A DNA stretch of 64,000 nt. Source: Lysobacter sp. TY2-98. GTDB lineage: Bacteria > Pseudomonadota > Gammaproteobacteria > Xanthomonadales > Xanthomonadaceae. Position numbers and translations under genes: made by a program. Position 1 is the first letter of the stretch. Each line of letters begins with the position of its first letter. The notes under the pieces are model-generated. The model did no database searches and was not told the DNA's origin. It saw only the letters and a program-made list of their open reading frames with translations. Below, in pieces: positions 12,966-21,819 of this stretch. The stretch covers positions 1,902,921 to 1,966,920 of the forward strand of contig NZ_CP031413.1 of NCBI RefSeq assembly GCF_003367355.1. Direction: 5' to 3'.

Positions 12966-14324
12966 TCAACGCATCAGCACGACCTCTTCGGCGCTGGTCG
13001 GATGGATGGCGATCGTATCGTGCAGGTCGTCGAGCGTGAGACCGCGACGCATCGCGACGGCGAAGCCCTGCAGCATTTCGTCGGCGGCGTCGCCCAGCAG
13101 ATGCAGGCCGACGACACGACGCTCCTCCCCAGTGCAGACGATCTTGAACAAGCTGCGCTGCGGCGATTCAGACAACGCATTCAGCATCGGCCGGAAGCCC
13201 GACCGCAGCACCTGCACGTCGTCGCCGTACATCGCACGGGCCGCACGCTCGGAGAGACCGACGCGGCCGATCGGTGGATGCGAGAACACCACCGTCGGAA
13301 CGTCATCGAGCGCGAGCGCCGCGCGTTCGCGACGGCCGAAGACGCGATCCATCAGACGGCGCGCAGCGGCGATCGCGACGGGCGTGAGCGCGGGCGACGG
13401 CGTGACATCGCCGACGGCGTACACGCCCTCCACCGACGTGCGGTTGAACGGATCCACGGGAACGAAGCCCTGTAGATCGACCGCGATGCCGGCGGCGTCG
13501 AGCCCCAGCCCGGTCGTGTTGGGCTGCCGTCCCGTCGCAAACAGCACCTGCTCGACCGGCTCGCTCCATGCACCATCGGCACCGCGCAAGCGGATGCCAC
13601 CCTCGGTGCGTTCGAGCGCGAGGGTCGGCGTCGACAGGCGCACGTCGACGCCCGACTGCCGGTAGTCGGCGACGAGTTGCGCCGTGATGTCGTCATCGAA
13701 ACCCGTCAGCGGTTGCTCGCCGCGCACGCGCAGGCTGACGCGGCTGCCCAGCGCCTGCAGCACGCCGGCGAGTTCGACCGCGATGTAGCCGCCGCCCACC
13801 ACCGCGACGCTCGCGGGCGGTGCGCGCCACGCGAAGAAGTCGTCGGAGACGCTGCCGAGTTCCGCGCCGGGTATCTCGGGTTTGATCGGATGGCCACCGG
13901 TCGCAATCAGCACGTGCGATGCACTGAGCGTGACGCCTTCGCTGGTGCGGACGCGGCGCGCATCGACGAAGGCGCCGCGCGTGGGCATCAATGCGATGCC
14001 GGCCTCGTCCAGGCGCCGCCGGTAGCTCGCATGGATGCCCTCGATGTAACGCTCGCGATGCGCGATGAACGTCGGCCAGTCGAGCGTGCAGTTCGCGGCG
14101 GGAAAGCCGAGCGTGCCGGCCTGACGCAGCTTTCCCGCGACTTCCGCCGCGAGCCACATCGCCTTCTTCGGCACGCAACCGACGTTGACGCAGGTGCCGC
14201 CGAGCGCGGATGGCTCGAGCAATGCGACACGCGCGCCGTGACTCGCCGCGCGGAACGCACCGGCCAGCCCGCCGGACCCTCCGCCGATGACGATCAGGTC
14301 GAAGTCGGTGCGTGTGTCGGACAT
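12966..14324 (-). CDS. gor: Glutathione-disulfide reductase
   Basis: This flavoprotein reduces oxidised glutathione with NADPH in the cytoplasm. The 452-residue product has the N-terminal FAD-binding GGGSGGLAG at residues 14-22 and the redox pair Cys45/Cys50 in GGTCVNVGCVPKK. A second nucleotide-binding GGGYIAVELAGVLQ follows, then the ATGRQPNT motif, and the C-terminal active-site His in AIHPTSAEEVVLM. The NADPH-type Arg spacing after the second Rossmann motif supports Gor over dihydrolipoamide dehydrogenase, as does the absence of a lipoyl partner. hutG follows closely. Confidence 0.92.
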   Translation of the reverse strand: MSDTRTDFDLIVIGGGSGGLAGAFRAASHGARVALLEPSALGGTCVNVGCVPKKAMWLAAEVAGKLRQAGTLGFPAANCTLDWPTFIAHRERYIEGIHASYRRRLDEAGIALMPTRGAFVDARRVRTSEGVTLSASHVLIATGGHPIKPEIPGAELGSVSDDFFAWRAPPASVAVVGGGYIAVELAGVLQALGSRVSLRVRGEQPLTGFDDDITAQLVADYRQSGVDVRLSTPTLALERTEGGIRLRGADGAWSEPVEQVLFATGRQPNTTGLGLDAAGIAVDLQGFVPVDPFNRTSVEGVYAVGDVTPSPALTPVAIAAARRLMDRVFGRRERAALALDDVPTVVFSHPPIGRVGLSERAARAMYGDDVQVLRSGFRPMLNALSESPQRSLFKIVCTGEERRVVGLHLLGDAADEMLQGFAVAMRRGLTLDDLHDTIAIHPTSAEEVVLMR

Positions 14325-14383
14325 GACGGGCTCGCTCCAGGGGGACGGTGCATTACGCCGTCGCGTGCGTTATGCGGCTGCGC

Positions 14384-15658
14384 TCAACGGACGAACCGGT
14401 CCGGACGGTAGGGCGATGGATCGATCGCGGTGGTGCGACCGCTGACGAGATCGGCGAGCAGCTGGCCGGTGCCCGCGCTCATGCCGACCCCCATCATGCC
14501 GTGGCCCGTCGCGAGCCAGAGGCCACGTCGACCCGGCACTGCGCCGATCAGGGGCACGTCGTCCAGCGACATGGGGCGCCAGCCGAACCAGCGTTCGCGC
14601 ACGCGCGGGCCGACGGGATCACGCAGGTATTCACGCGCGCCGCGTTCGAGCGCGCCGAGGCGGCGTTCGTCGAGGGTTTCGTCGTAGCCGGAGAATTCCA
14701 TCGTGCTGCCGAGTCGATACCCGCTCGCCCACGCCGTCACGCAGACCGCGCGTTCGCGAAGTACGAGCGGGCGTCGCGGCGCGAGGGCCGGCGGGTCGTA
14801 GGTGATCGAGTAACCCTTGCCAGGCTGGATGGTTTTCGCGAGCCACGAGAGGCCGAGCGCATCGGCGAGTCGTGGCGACCACGCGCCTGCCGCAACGATG
14901 ACTTCGCGCGCGGCAATCGCACCACGCGGCGTGTGGACGACGTAGCCGTCGCGCGCGGTCGTCAGACCCGTGAACGGACGTTCCTCGTCGATGACAGCGC
15001 CACGTTCGCGTGCCACGCGCGCGAGTTCGTCGACATAGACATCCGGACGCAGCGCCGCATCACCCTGGAAGCGGATCGCACCGGCGACGCCGGATTGCAT
15101 CGCCGGCTCGTCGCGCTCGTATTCGGCGCCGTCGAGCACCTGCACATCGACGCCGAATTCGCGCAGGAACGGGATCTCGTGCTGGCCGTGGTCGAAGCGG
15201 CGCGCGTCGCGGAAGACGTAGTCCTCGCCGACCGGCTGGAATTCGCAGGCCAAGTCGTACTGCGCAATCCACGCTTCGAGACGCGCGCGCGAATCGTTGA
15301 GCAGCGCGGCCTTGGCGATCGCGCTTTCGCGCCAGTCGCGTGCATTGCAGCGGCCGCGCAACGTCCACAGCCAGCGCCACAGCGCGGGATCGAAGCGCGG
15401 ACGGATGTACAGCGGCGCGTCGGGCGTGAGCATCATCGACAGCGCGCGCGTCACCATGCCGGGCGCGGCCAGCGGCGGCGCATGGCTCGGGGTGATGGTC
15501 CCGCAGTTGCCGTGCGAGCTGCCGCTGCCGATGCGGCCGGCCTCGATCACCTGCACCGCGCGGCCCGCTTCGGTCAGCGCCAGCGCGGAGGCGAGCCCGA
15601 TGACGCCGCCTCCGATGATGAGCACGTCCGTCGTCGGGTCCTGCGTCGTCGGGGTCAC
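14384..15658 (-). CDS. FAD-dependent D-amino acid dehydrogenase-like oxidoreductase (DadA family)
   Basis: A GTG start at 15658 is preferred because AAGGACG lies about 10 bases upstream. The upstream in-frame ATG at 15748 would add about 30 basic non-conserved residues. The 424-residue protein begins with the ADP-binding GGGVIGLASALALTEAG, followed by the DadA-like GNCGTITPSH segment and a C-terminal FAD-binding region GLWLATGHGMMGVGMSAGTG. Members oxidise D-amino acids or related secondary amines at the inner membrane and pass electrons to quinones; the substrate is not determined. Identification at family level is firm, but dadA itself is not claimed because hydroxyproline-type paralogues look alike. 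Confidence 0.82.
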   Translation of the reverse strand: MTPTTQDPTTDVLIIGGGVIGLASALALTEAGRAVQVIEAGRIGSGSSHGNCGTITPSHAPPLAAPGMVTRALSMMLTPDAPLYIRPRFDPALWRWLWTLRGRCNARDWRESAIAKAALLNDSRARLEAWIAQYDLACEFQPVGEDYVFRDARRFDHGQHEIPFLREFGVDVQVLDGAEYERDEPAMQSGVAGAIRFQGDAALRPDVYVDELARVARERGAVIDEERPFTGLTTARDGYVVHTPRGAIAAREVIVAAGAWSPRLADALGLSWLAKTIQPGKGYSITYDPPALAPRRPLVLRERAVCVTAWASGYRLGSTMEFSGYDETLDERRLGALERGAREYLRDPVGPRVRERWFGWRPMSLDDVPLIGAVPGRRGLWLATGHGMMGVGMSAGTGQLLADLVSGRTTAIDPSPYRPDRFVR

Positions 15659-16095
15659 GGGTCGAACGTCCTTCGGGGTCGGGCCGCGCGTCAATGCGCG
15701 GCGGCGTGGACAGCCGCGGGCTGTCGTCCACGACGACAAGTCTCGCATGCGGACGACGACCGACTTGTTTCGGGCCGCGCATCGACGCGTTCCGTCCGGT
15801 CGTGACTCCCCAACGCAGACGTCCGATCGATGCTCGATGCCCGCCGGCCACTACTTCCGACGGACGGACGCGGAAATGCGCTTGCGCCCGGTTCGCGCCG
15901 TTGCAGAAGGGTTTATTTTTTGACGCGCGTCACACTCCCGGATCGTCTGGCGTCCGGGCCTGCCCGGACTGGAAGCACACGGACGTTCCCGGCAGGTCGC
16001 TCGCAGGATGCCCTCGGGACTGGGTCGCCGTGCCGGCATGAAGCCGGCGCGTCCCACATCGCGTCCGCCCTCCCCCGAACCCACAGGTGACCGTC
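15659..16095. other. 437-bp intergenic region upstream of the M4 protease
   Basis: This stretch separates the divergent DadA-like gene and the protease. It contains an unusually AT-rich patch, TTTATTTTTTGAC near 15911, in a GC-rich background, and hairpins GTCCGGGC/GCCCGGAC (15952-15969) and GCCGGC/GCCGGC near 16033. No coding region was convincing. It probably holds both promoters and a long structured 5' leader for the protease. Confidence 0.5.
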
Positions 16096-17703
16096 ATGTC
16101 GAACACCCGAACCTTCCTCAGCCTCGCCGTCGTCGCGGCGCTGGGCGCATCGGCCTGGGCCGTGATCGCGGCCGATGCCTCGCCGGCCGCCAGTCGCGCC
16201 CGCGCGCTGCTGGATGCGCACCACGCCGAACTCGCCGCGAACGACGGCGACACGTTCACCGTGCGCAACGTCGTGGTCGACCGCGACGGCACCGAGCACG
16301 TGCGTTTCACCCGCAGCTACCTCGGCCTGCCCGTCGTCGGCGGTGACTTCGTCACCCACTCGCGCAACGGCCTGCTGCGCGGCGCGACGTTGAGCCTGGC
16401 CACGACGCTGCGCCCCGACATCGCCGCACGCATCGGTCCGAACGACGCGATCGTCGCCGCCGGTGCGGACTTCGGGCCGGGCTTCCAGGGCATGCCGATG
16501 ACGCGCAAGGTGGTGTTCGCACGCGACGCCGTGCCGGCACTCGCCTGGGAGGTGACGATGCGCGGCTTCAAGGCCGACCGCACGCCGACCGAAATGCACT
16601 ACTTCGTCGACGCGCGCACCGGTCGGCTGCTCGATCGCTGGGACGCGATCCAGACCGCGGCTGCGACCGGTACCGGAAACTCACTGACGCTGGGCAGCGT
16701 CTCCATCGCCACCGATTCGGTCACCGGCGGCTTCGAGATGCGCGACACCACGCGCGGCAACGGCACCACGCTCGACAACCACAACGGCTCGACCAGCTCG
16801 ACCACCGGCACGATCTTCAGCGACGCCGACAACCTGTGGGGCAACGGCGCGACCAGCGACCGCGCGACCGCCGCGGTCGACGCGCACTACGGCGTCGCGG
16901 CGACGTGGGATTACTACAAGACCACGTTCGGCCGGAACGGCATCAAGAACGACGGCAAGGGCGCGAAGAGCCTCGTGCACGTCGGCACGAACTGGGTGAA
17001 TGCATCGTGGGACGACTCCTGCTTCTGCATGCGCTACGGCGATGGCGATGGTTCGACCTATCGCCCGCTGGTCGCGCTCGATGTCGCGGGCCATGAAATG
17101 ACGCACGGCGTGACCAGCGCGGTGAATGGGCTTGCGTATTCGCGCGACGCCGGCGGCCTCAACGAAGCCTCGTCCGACATCATGGGCACGATGGTCGAGT
17201 TCTCCGTCGCCAATCCGAACGATCCGGGCGACTACCTGATCGGCGAGGAGATCTACAACTCGAATCCGGACAACACCAAGGCGCTGCGTCGCATGTTCAA
17301 GCAGGACATGGATGGCGCCTCCTACGTCTGCTATCCGCGCAACCGCCGCTTCAACTTCTTCGACGATCCGCACTACACCTCGGGCGTCGCCAACCGCTTC
17401 TTCTATCTGTTGGCCGAGGGCGCGGTGGTGCCCGCCGGGTTCGGCGCGGGCACCAGCTACAACCTCACCCCGGCGAACCTGGTCTGCAACGGCGATACCG
17501 GCATCGTCGGCATCGGCCGGACCAAGGCCGCGGCGATCTGGTACCGGGCGATGGACATCTACTTCACGTCCAGCTCGACCTACGCGCAGGCCCGCACCAG
17601 CACACTGAATGCGGCCAAGGATCTCTACGGCCTGAACTCGCCGGAGTACAACGCGGTCAATCGCGCCTGGGCCGGCGCGAACGTCACCTCGTCGACCCGC
17701 TGA
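16096..17703 (+). CDS. Secreted M4 (thermolysin-like) metallopeptidase
   Basis: An extracellular zinc endopeptidase precursor of 535 residues. The ATG at 16096 follows AGGTGA at good spacing; a GTG nine bases earlier is less likely. A signal peptide (about residues 1-26) precedes a propeptide with an FTP/PepSY-like region (LGLPVVGGDFVTH). The catalytic domain carries HEMTH at 333-337 and the third zinc ligand Glu357 in NEASSD. Cysteines in DDSCFCMRYG may form a disulfide. No C-terminal PPC domain is present, unlike some Xanthomonad and Vibrio relatives. Predicted role: extracellular proteolysis for nutrition or predation. Confidence 0.93.
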   Translation: MSNTRTFLSLAVVAALGASAWAVIAADASPAASRARALLDAHHAELAANDGDTFTVRNVVVDRDGTEHVRFTRSYLGLPVVGGDFVTHSRNGLLRGATLSLATTLRPDIAARIGPNDAIVAAGADFGPGFQGMPMTRKVVFARDAVPALAWEVTMRGFKADRTPTEMHYFVDARTGRLLDRWDAIQTAAATGTGNSLTLGSVSIATDSVTGGFEMRDTTRGNGTTLDNHNGSTSSTTGTIFSDADNLWGNGATSDRATAAVDAHYGVAATWDYYKTTFGRNGIKNDGKGAKSLVHVGTNWVNASWDDSCFCMRYGDGDGSTYRPLVALDVAGHEMTHGVTSAVNGLAYSRDAGGLNEASSDIMGTMVEFSVANPNDPGDYLIGEEIYNSNPDNTKALRRMFKQDMDGASYVCYPRNRRFNFFDDPHYTSGVANRFFYLLAEGAVVPAGFGAGTSYNLTPANLVCNGDTGIVGIGRTKAAAIWYRAMDIYFTSSSTYAQARTSTLNAAKDLYGLNSPEYNAVNRAWAGANVTSSTR

Positions 17704-17733
17704 CTTCCTGAGCGGATCTGAACACCCGAAACG

Positions 17734-17765
17734 CGAAAGGCCCGCTTCGGCGGGCCTTTCGTTTG
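17734..17765. terminator. Strong bidirectional terminator between M4 protease and slyD
   Basis: A perfect 12-bp stem CGAAAGGCCCGC / GCGGGCCTTTCG closed by a TTCG tetraloop lies between the convergent protease and slyD genes. T-containing tails occur on both sides, so it probably ends both transcripts. Confidence 0.88.
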
Positions 17766-17790
17766 CACATATATATGTATGCGCGGCGGA

Positions 17791-18270
17791 TCAGTGCTGG
17801 TGGCCGCCCTCGCCGTGCACGTGGCCGTGCTCGAGCTCTTCGGCGCTGGCTTCGCGCACGTCGTCGATCTCGATCGCGAAGTGCAGGTCCTTGCCCGCCA
17901 TCGGGTGGTTCAGGTCGACGTCGACCACCGTCATGCCGACCTTCTCGATCGTCACGGCGCGCGGGCCGAAGTTCGTGTTGAGCACGACCTGCATGCCCGG
18001 CTGCAGCGGCTGGCCTTCGAAGTGCTTCTTCGGAATGCGCTGGCTCAGGCCGTCGCGGCGCTCACCGTAGGCCTGCGCGGCCGGGACGTCGACGTCGAAC
18101 TTGTCGCCTGCTTCGTGACCCATCATCGCCTCTTCGAGGCCCGGGATGATGTTGCCGTGGCCGATGAGGATGGCCAGCGGCTCGCGGCCCTCGGACGACT
18201 CGATCGGCTCCTGGCCCTGCTCGGACACCGTGTAATGGAAGCGGACGACGCTGTTCTTTTCGATCTTCAT
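17791..18270 (-). CDS. slyD: FKBP-type peptidyl-prolyl isomerase SlyD
   Basis: SlyD is a cytoplasmic prolyl isomerase and chaperone that also binds nickel and other metals. The ATG at 18270 gives MKIEKNSVVRFHYTVSEQGQ, the exact family start; an upstream in-frame ATG only adds unrelated residues. The 159-residue product has the FKBP core (LIGHGNIIPGLEEAMMG), the inserted flap domain (VPAAQAYGERRDGLSQRIPKKHF) and a short His-rich C-terminal tail. The tail GHVHGEGGHQH is much shorter than the long His/Cys tail of enterobacterial SlyD, so metal capacity is probably lower. It converges on the M4 protease. Confidence 0.94.
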   Translation of the reverse strand: MKIEKNSVVRFHYTVSEQGQEPIESSEGREPLAILIGHGNIIPGLEEAMMGHEAGDKFDVDVPAAQAYGERRDGLSQRIPKKHFEGQPLQPGMQVVLNTNFGPRAVTIEKVGMTVVDVDLNHPMAGKDLHFAIEIDDVREASAEELEHGHVHGEGGHQH

Positions 18271-18384
18271 GGGAATCCTGATGCCGCCGGCGGCGGATGA
18301 GCGATGCCGGCGACGCGCGGACGCAGTAGCTGGCGGGACGAGCGGCATTGAAGCGGCGTGATCGAGCCGTCAAGCTTTGCCGAC

Positions 18385-18933
18385 ATGGAACCGCGGCATT
18401 ATCCCGACAAGCGTTTCCCCGCGCCAGCGAGCGCGGCGCTCGCGCTTTCGCTTCTCCTCACCGCCTGCGGCGGCAATGCGCCCGTGGTGCGGCATGCGCC
18501 GTCGGTCACGCACACCGTCTTTCCTGCGGTGTGGCCGGCGGTCACCCCGGAGAACCCTGACGCCGCGAACGCCGTGCTGATGCGTGCCCTCTCGCTGGTG
18601 GGCACCCCCTACCGTTACGGCGGCAACACGCCCGAATCGGGTTTCGACTGCAGCGGTCTGGTCGGCTACGTCTTCCACGACGTGCTCGCTCGCCAGCTGC
18701 CGCGCAACTCCGGCGAGCTCGCGCGCCTGGGCCAGGGCGTGGGCTTCGAACGCATGGCGACGGGCGATTTGGTGGTCTTCGGCGACGCCGCCGCCGTCAG
18801 CCACGTCGGCATCTACGTGGGCGAAGGGCGCTTCGTTCATGCGCCCAGCACCGGCGGAACCGTGCGTCTGGACCGCCTCGACGGCCCGTATTGGCGCGAT
18901 CACTTCCGTGGCGCCCGGCGCGTCCTGATGTGA
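18385..18933 (+). CDS. C40 (NlpC/P60) peptidase, probable lipoprotein
   Basis: A predicted cell-wall endopeptidase of 182 residues. From the ATG at 18385 there is a signal ending in the lipobox LTAC (Cys28). The NlpC/P60 domain follows at about residues 62-180: catalytic Cys89 in GFDCSGLVGYVF, the His in SHVGIYVGEG and a HAPSTGG segment. Such enzymes cut peptide stems of peptidoglycan; the exact bond is unknown. A GTG at 18358 could extend the N-terminus by nine residues. A second C40 gene follows in the same direction 168 bp later, so the two look like diverged duplicates. Confidence 0.88.
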   Translation: MEPRHYPDKRFPAPASAALALSLLLTACGGNAPVVRHAPSVTHTVFPAVWPAVTPENPDAANAVLMRALSLVGTPYRYGGNTPESGFDCSGLVGYVFHDVLARQLPRNSGELARLGQGVGFERMATGDLVVFGDAAAVSHVGIYVGEGRFVHAPSTGGTVRLDRLDGPYWRDHFRGARRVLM

Positions 18934-19101
18934 CGACCCAGCGGCTGGACACCGATTTCCCGACACAGCCGCCGTCACAACGCTGAAGTCCGTTTCTGGG
19001 ACACCGGCCCCGCGAATTAACGGTCACCTAACGTTCTGCTAACCAAACGCCTCCGTTCGGCGGGCATGATGCCCCCGTGACGAAATCGTGAGGCCCCGGT
19101 G

Positions 19102-19740
19102 ATGACCGGCAAGAACTTCAACCGTTCCTTCATTCGCGCCGCTCTGGCCGCCGTTCTGGCGCTGGCGGCCATCCCGGCGTTCGCCGATCCGGCGACCACC
19201 GCGGGCATGGGAGCAGACAGCGCCGACGCGCCGAGCGACTCGCGCGCCGCGCTTCCCGAATCCATGAGCCTGTCCGACCGCGCGCTGATGCTGGCGTCGG
19301 ACATCAACCGCCTGATCGTGCCGGGCAGCCGCCCGGCCAACGCCACGGCGACGCCGGTCACCGGTCGCGCCCAGAGCGTGCTGGCCCGCGCCTTCGCCCT
19401 GCTCGGCACGCCGTACCGCTGGGGCGGCACGTCGACCGAAGGCTTCGATTGCAGCGGTCTGGTCGGCTATGTGTTCCGCAACGCCCTGGGCGTCGAGCTG
19501 CCGCGCGTCGCTCGCGAGCAGGCGCAGACCGGCATGCAGGTCGAGCGCAGCCAGCTGACCGCGGGCGACCTCGTGTTCTTCAGCACCCACAGCAGCGGCG
19601 TCGACCACGTCGGCATCTACATCGGCGACGGCAAGTTCCTGCATGCGCCGCGCACCGGCCGCGACGTCACCGTGTCGCAGCTCGACTCGGGCTACTGGAA
19701 CGGCAAGTTCGTGCAGGCGCGCCGCGTCGCCGGCATCTGA
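19102..19740 (+). CDS. C40 (NlpC/P60) peptidase, secreted
   Basis: A predicted periplasmic or secreted peptidoglycan endopeptidase of 212 residues. The signal peptide ends in AFA (residue 28). A Ser/Ala-rich spacer is followed by the NlpC/P60 domain: LGTPYRWGGTSTEGFDCSGL with catalytic Cys117, the His in DHVGIYIGDG and a KFLHAPRTG segment. The core resembles the upstream C40 gene closely (GTPYR.GG / DCSGLVGYVF), but this copy has a Sec signal rather than a lipobox. The ATG at 19102 is used; a GTG directly before it is possible. A good terminator follows. Confidence 0.9.
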   Translation: MTGKNFNRSFIRAALAAVLALAAIPAFADPATTAGMGADSADAPSDSRAALPESMSLSDRALMLASDINRLIVPGSRPANATATPVTGRAQSVLARAFALLGTPYRWGGTSTEGFDCSGLVGYVFRNALGVELPRVAREQAQTGMQVERSQLTAGDLVFFSTHSSGVDHVGIYIGDGKFLHAPRTGRDVTVSQLDSGYWNGKFVQARRVAGI

Positions 19741-19764
19741 GTTCGACGCTTCGCTTCGGTGTTC

Positions 19765-19790
19765 GAAGGCCGCCTCCGGGCGGCCTTCTT
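19765..19790. terminator. Terminator between the second C40 peptidase and the thioesterase
   Basis: Perfect 10-bp stem GAAGGCCGCC / GGCGGCCTTC with a TCCG loop, followed by TTCG TTTC on the plus strand. It lies between convergent genes and probably serves both. Confidence 0.8.
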
Positions 19791-19794
19791 CGTT

Positions 19795-20286
19795 TCAGCC
19801 GCGTGAGGCCTTGACCACGTCCTCGAGCAACGGCTCGATGCCGCGACTCAATGCCATCACCTGTTGCGCGTATTCGGCCAGGCGGCGGTCTTCCTCGTCG
19901 GTCGGCGTCCACGGGGGCACCGGCACCGGCTTGCCTTCCGGCTGGTCGAGGGCCACGAACACGATCACGCAGTGCGTGCACAGGCGATCGCCGGACTCGG
20001 GATCCTTCGGGTCGCGTGCGCGCACCTCGACAGCGAAATGCATGCTCGTCGTGCCCGTGTGCACCAGCGTCGCCGTCAGGGTGACGAGGTCGGAAATGCG
20101 GATCGGCGCGAGGAAGCGGATCCCGCCCACTGCCACCGTCACCGAGTAATGCCCGCTCCACGCGACCGCCGCCGCATAGCCGGCCTGGTCGATCCACTTC
20201 ATCACGGCGCCGCCGTGGACCTTGCCGCCGTAATTGACGTCGGTGGGTTGCGCGAGAAAGCGCAGGGTGAGTTCGCGGTCGCTCAT
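19795..20286 (-). CDS. Acyl-CoA thioesterase (hotdog fold, YciA/BFIT-like)
   Basis: A 163-residue hotdog-fold protein that hydrolyses acyl-CoA to free acid and CoA. The family signature NYGGKVHGGAVMKWIDQAGYAAA near residues 18-40 gives the conserved active-site Asp region, followed by the SVTVAVGGIRFLAPIRISDLV strand pattern. It has a C-terminal helical extension (EEDRRLAEYAQQVMAL). It converges on the second C40 gene and follows the symporter gene by 28 bp on the same strand. Chain-length preference cannot be inferred. The start at 20286 gives MSDRELTLRFL, which fits the family. Confidence 0.88.
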   Translation of the reverse strand: MSDRELTLRFLAQPTDVNYGGKVHGGAVMKWIDQAGYAAAVAWSGHYSVTVAVGGIRFLAPIRISDLVTLTATLVHTGTTSMHFAVEVRARDPKDPESGDRLCTHCVIVFVALDQPEGKPVPVPPWTPTDEEDRRLAEYAQQVMALSRGIEPLLEDVVKASRG

Positions 20287-20314
20287 GCGCGACGGTGTAC
20301 CACAGTCGAGACCG

Positions 20315-21643
20315 TCAGGCGGGCTCGGTTTCCGCGTCGAGACCGCCGACGTCGGTGCGGCCCGCGTTGTAGACCGCGGTATCGAGCAGACCGGTTTCGC
20401 GAGCGACCAGCACCGGCACGAGCACCTGCCCCGTCACGTTCGTCATCGTGCGCATCATGTCGAGCACGCGGTCGATCGCGTACAGATAGCCGATGACCTC
20501 GAGCGGCAGGCCCGCCGCACTCAGCACCACCGTCGCCATCACCACCGCCGTACCCGGCACGCCCGCGGTGCCGAAGCTGCCGAGCACCGAGGCGATCAGC
20601 ACGATGAAGTACTGGTCGGGCGTCAGCGGCACGCCGGTGTACTGCGAGATGAAGATCGCGCACAGCGCCGGGTAGATCGCACCGCAGCCGTCCATCTTGA
20701 TCGACGCGCCCAGCGGTACGGCGAACGCCGCGTAATCCTTGTCGACGCCGAGGTTGCGCGTCGCCGCATTGAGCGACGCCGGCATCGCCGCGAAGCTCGA
20801 CGAACTGACGAACGCCACCTGCATCGCGGGGAACGCGCCCTTGAAGAAGCGCAGCGGATTCAGGCGATGCAGCAGCAGCAGGCCGCCGTAGCTCAGCACG
20901 ATATGCAGGCCGCAGGCGAGGTACAGCGCGATCACGAACTTGCCGAGCGGCAGCAGCTTCTCGAAACCGAATTCGCCGACGAGTGCAGCGATCAGGCCGA
21001 ACGTGCCGATCGGCGTCATCTCCAGCACGAAGCGCGTGACCTGCACCATCAGATCGCGGCCCTCGCCCATCAGCTCACGCATGCGCGGCACGCGATCGCC
21101 GAGCTTCACCATCGCGAACCCGAGCAGGCCCGCCCAGAAGATCACCGGCAGGATGGAGCCCTTGCCGAAAGCGAGCACCAGTTCGCCCGCGGCGTTCTTC
21201 TTTTCACCGATGCCGGTCATCGCCGCGAACGGGTTGTCCGGCACCACCGAGAGCAGCACGTTGGCCACGCTCGGTACGTACTTCGGCACGTAGTCCGGAT
21301 CGACCGCCAGCCGCGCGACCCCCACGCCCGGCTGCAGCAGCGTGCCGACGCCGAGCCCGATGCCGACCGCGATCACCGCCGTCACCGCGAACCAGAGGAA
21401 GGTTCGCCCGCCCAGCGCCGCCATCGACTTCTGCCCGTGCAGCGCGCTCACCGCGTTGACCACGGCAAAGAACACCAGCGGCACCGCGATCATCTTGATC
21501 AGGCGAACGTAGAGATCGCCGAGCGGGCCGAACCATGTCGCCGCGGCGGGGCCCATCAGCCAGCCTGCCAGTGCGCCGAGCGCGAAGCCGAGCAGCACGC
21601 GCTTCCAGAAGCGGATCTTCAGCCAGGCGTGGACAAGGGACAT
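20315..21643 (-). CDS. Dicarboxylate/amino acid:cation symporter (DAACS family)
   Basis: An inner-membrane secondary transporter of 442 residues related to GltP/DctA. It imports acidic amino acids or C4-dicarboxylates with H+ or Na+. Eight or so hydrophobic segments are visible, together with the serine-rich re-entrant loop SSSFAAMPASLN, the KMDGCGAIY motif in place of the usual NMDGTA, the GTAGVPGTA hairpin and DRVLDMMRTMTNVTGQ. The substitutions in the last two motifs make the substrate uncertain. A basic start (MSLVHAWLKIRFWKRVLLG) is typical. It is upstream of the thioesterase gene and divergent from the alkaline phosphatase. Confidence 0.88.
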   Translation of the reverse strand: MSLVHAWLKIRFWKRVLLGFALGALAGWLMGPAAATWFGPLGDLYVRLIKMIAVPLVFFAVVNAVSALHGQKSMAALGGRTFLWFAVTAVIAVGIGLGVGTLLQPGVGVARLAVDPDYVPKYVPSVANVLLSVVPDNPFAAMTGIGEKKNAAGELVLAFGKGSILPVIFWAGLLGFAMVKLGDRVPRMRELMGEGRDLMVQVTRFVLEMTPIGTFGLIAALVGEFGFEKLLPLGKFVIALYLACGLHIVLSYGGLLLLHRLNPLRFFKGAFPAMQVAFVSSSSFAAMPASLNAATRNLGVDKDYAAFAVPLGASIKMDGCGAIYPALCAIFISQYTGVPLTPDQYFIVLIASVLGSFGTAGVPGTAVVMATVVLSAAGLPLEVIGYLYAIDRVLDMMRTMTNVTGQVLVPVLVARETGLLDTAVYNAGRTDVGGLDAETEPA

Positions 21644-21819
21644 GGGACGGGCCGGAAAGGTCAGACACGCACCATAGCGAAGCGCGCGTCATGGAACGAT
21701 GCCCCGCGTGACGCCGCAGCGTCCCGCCAGCGTGACCGACTGCCCAGGTCCGAACGGCAGGCGCGAACGGTCAGATCGGATCGGCATAATCGGCCGCCTT
21801 CGCCCCTGCCGTGTCGTCC

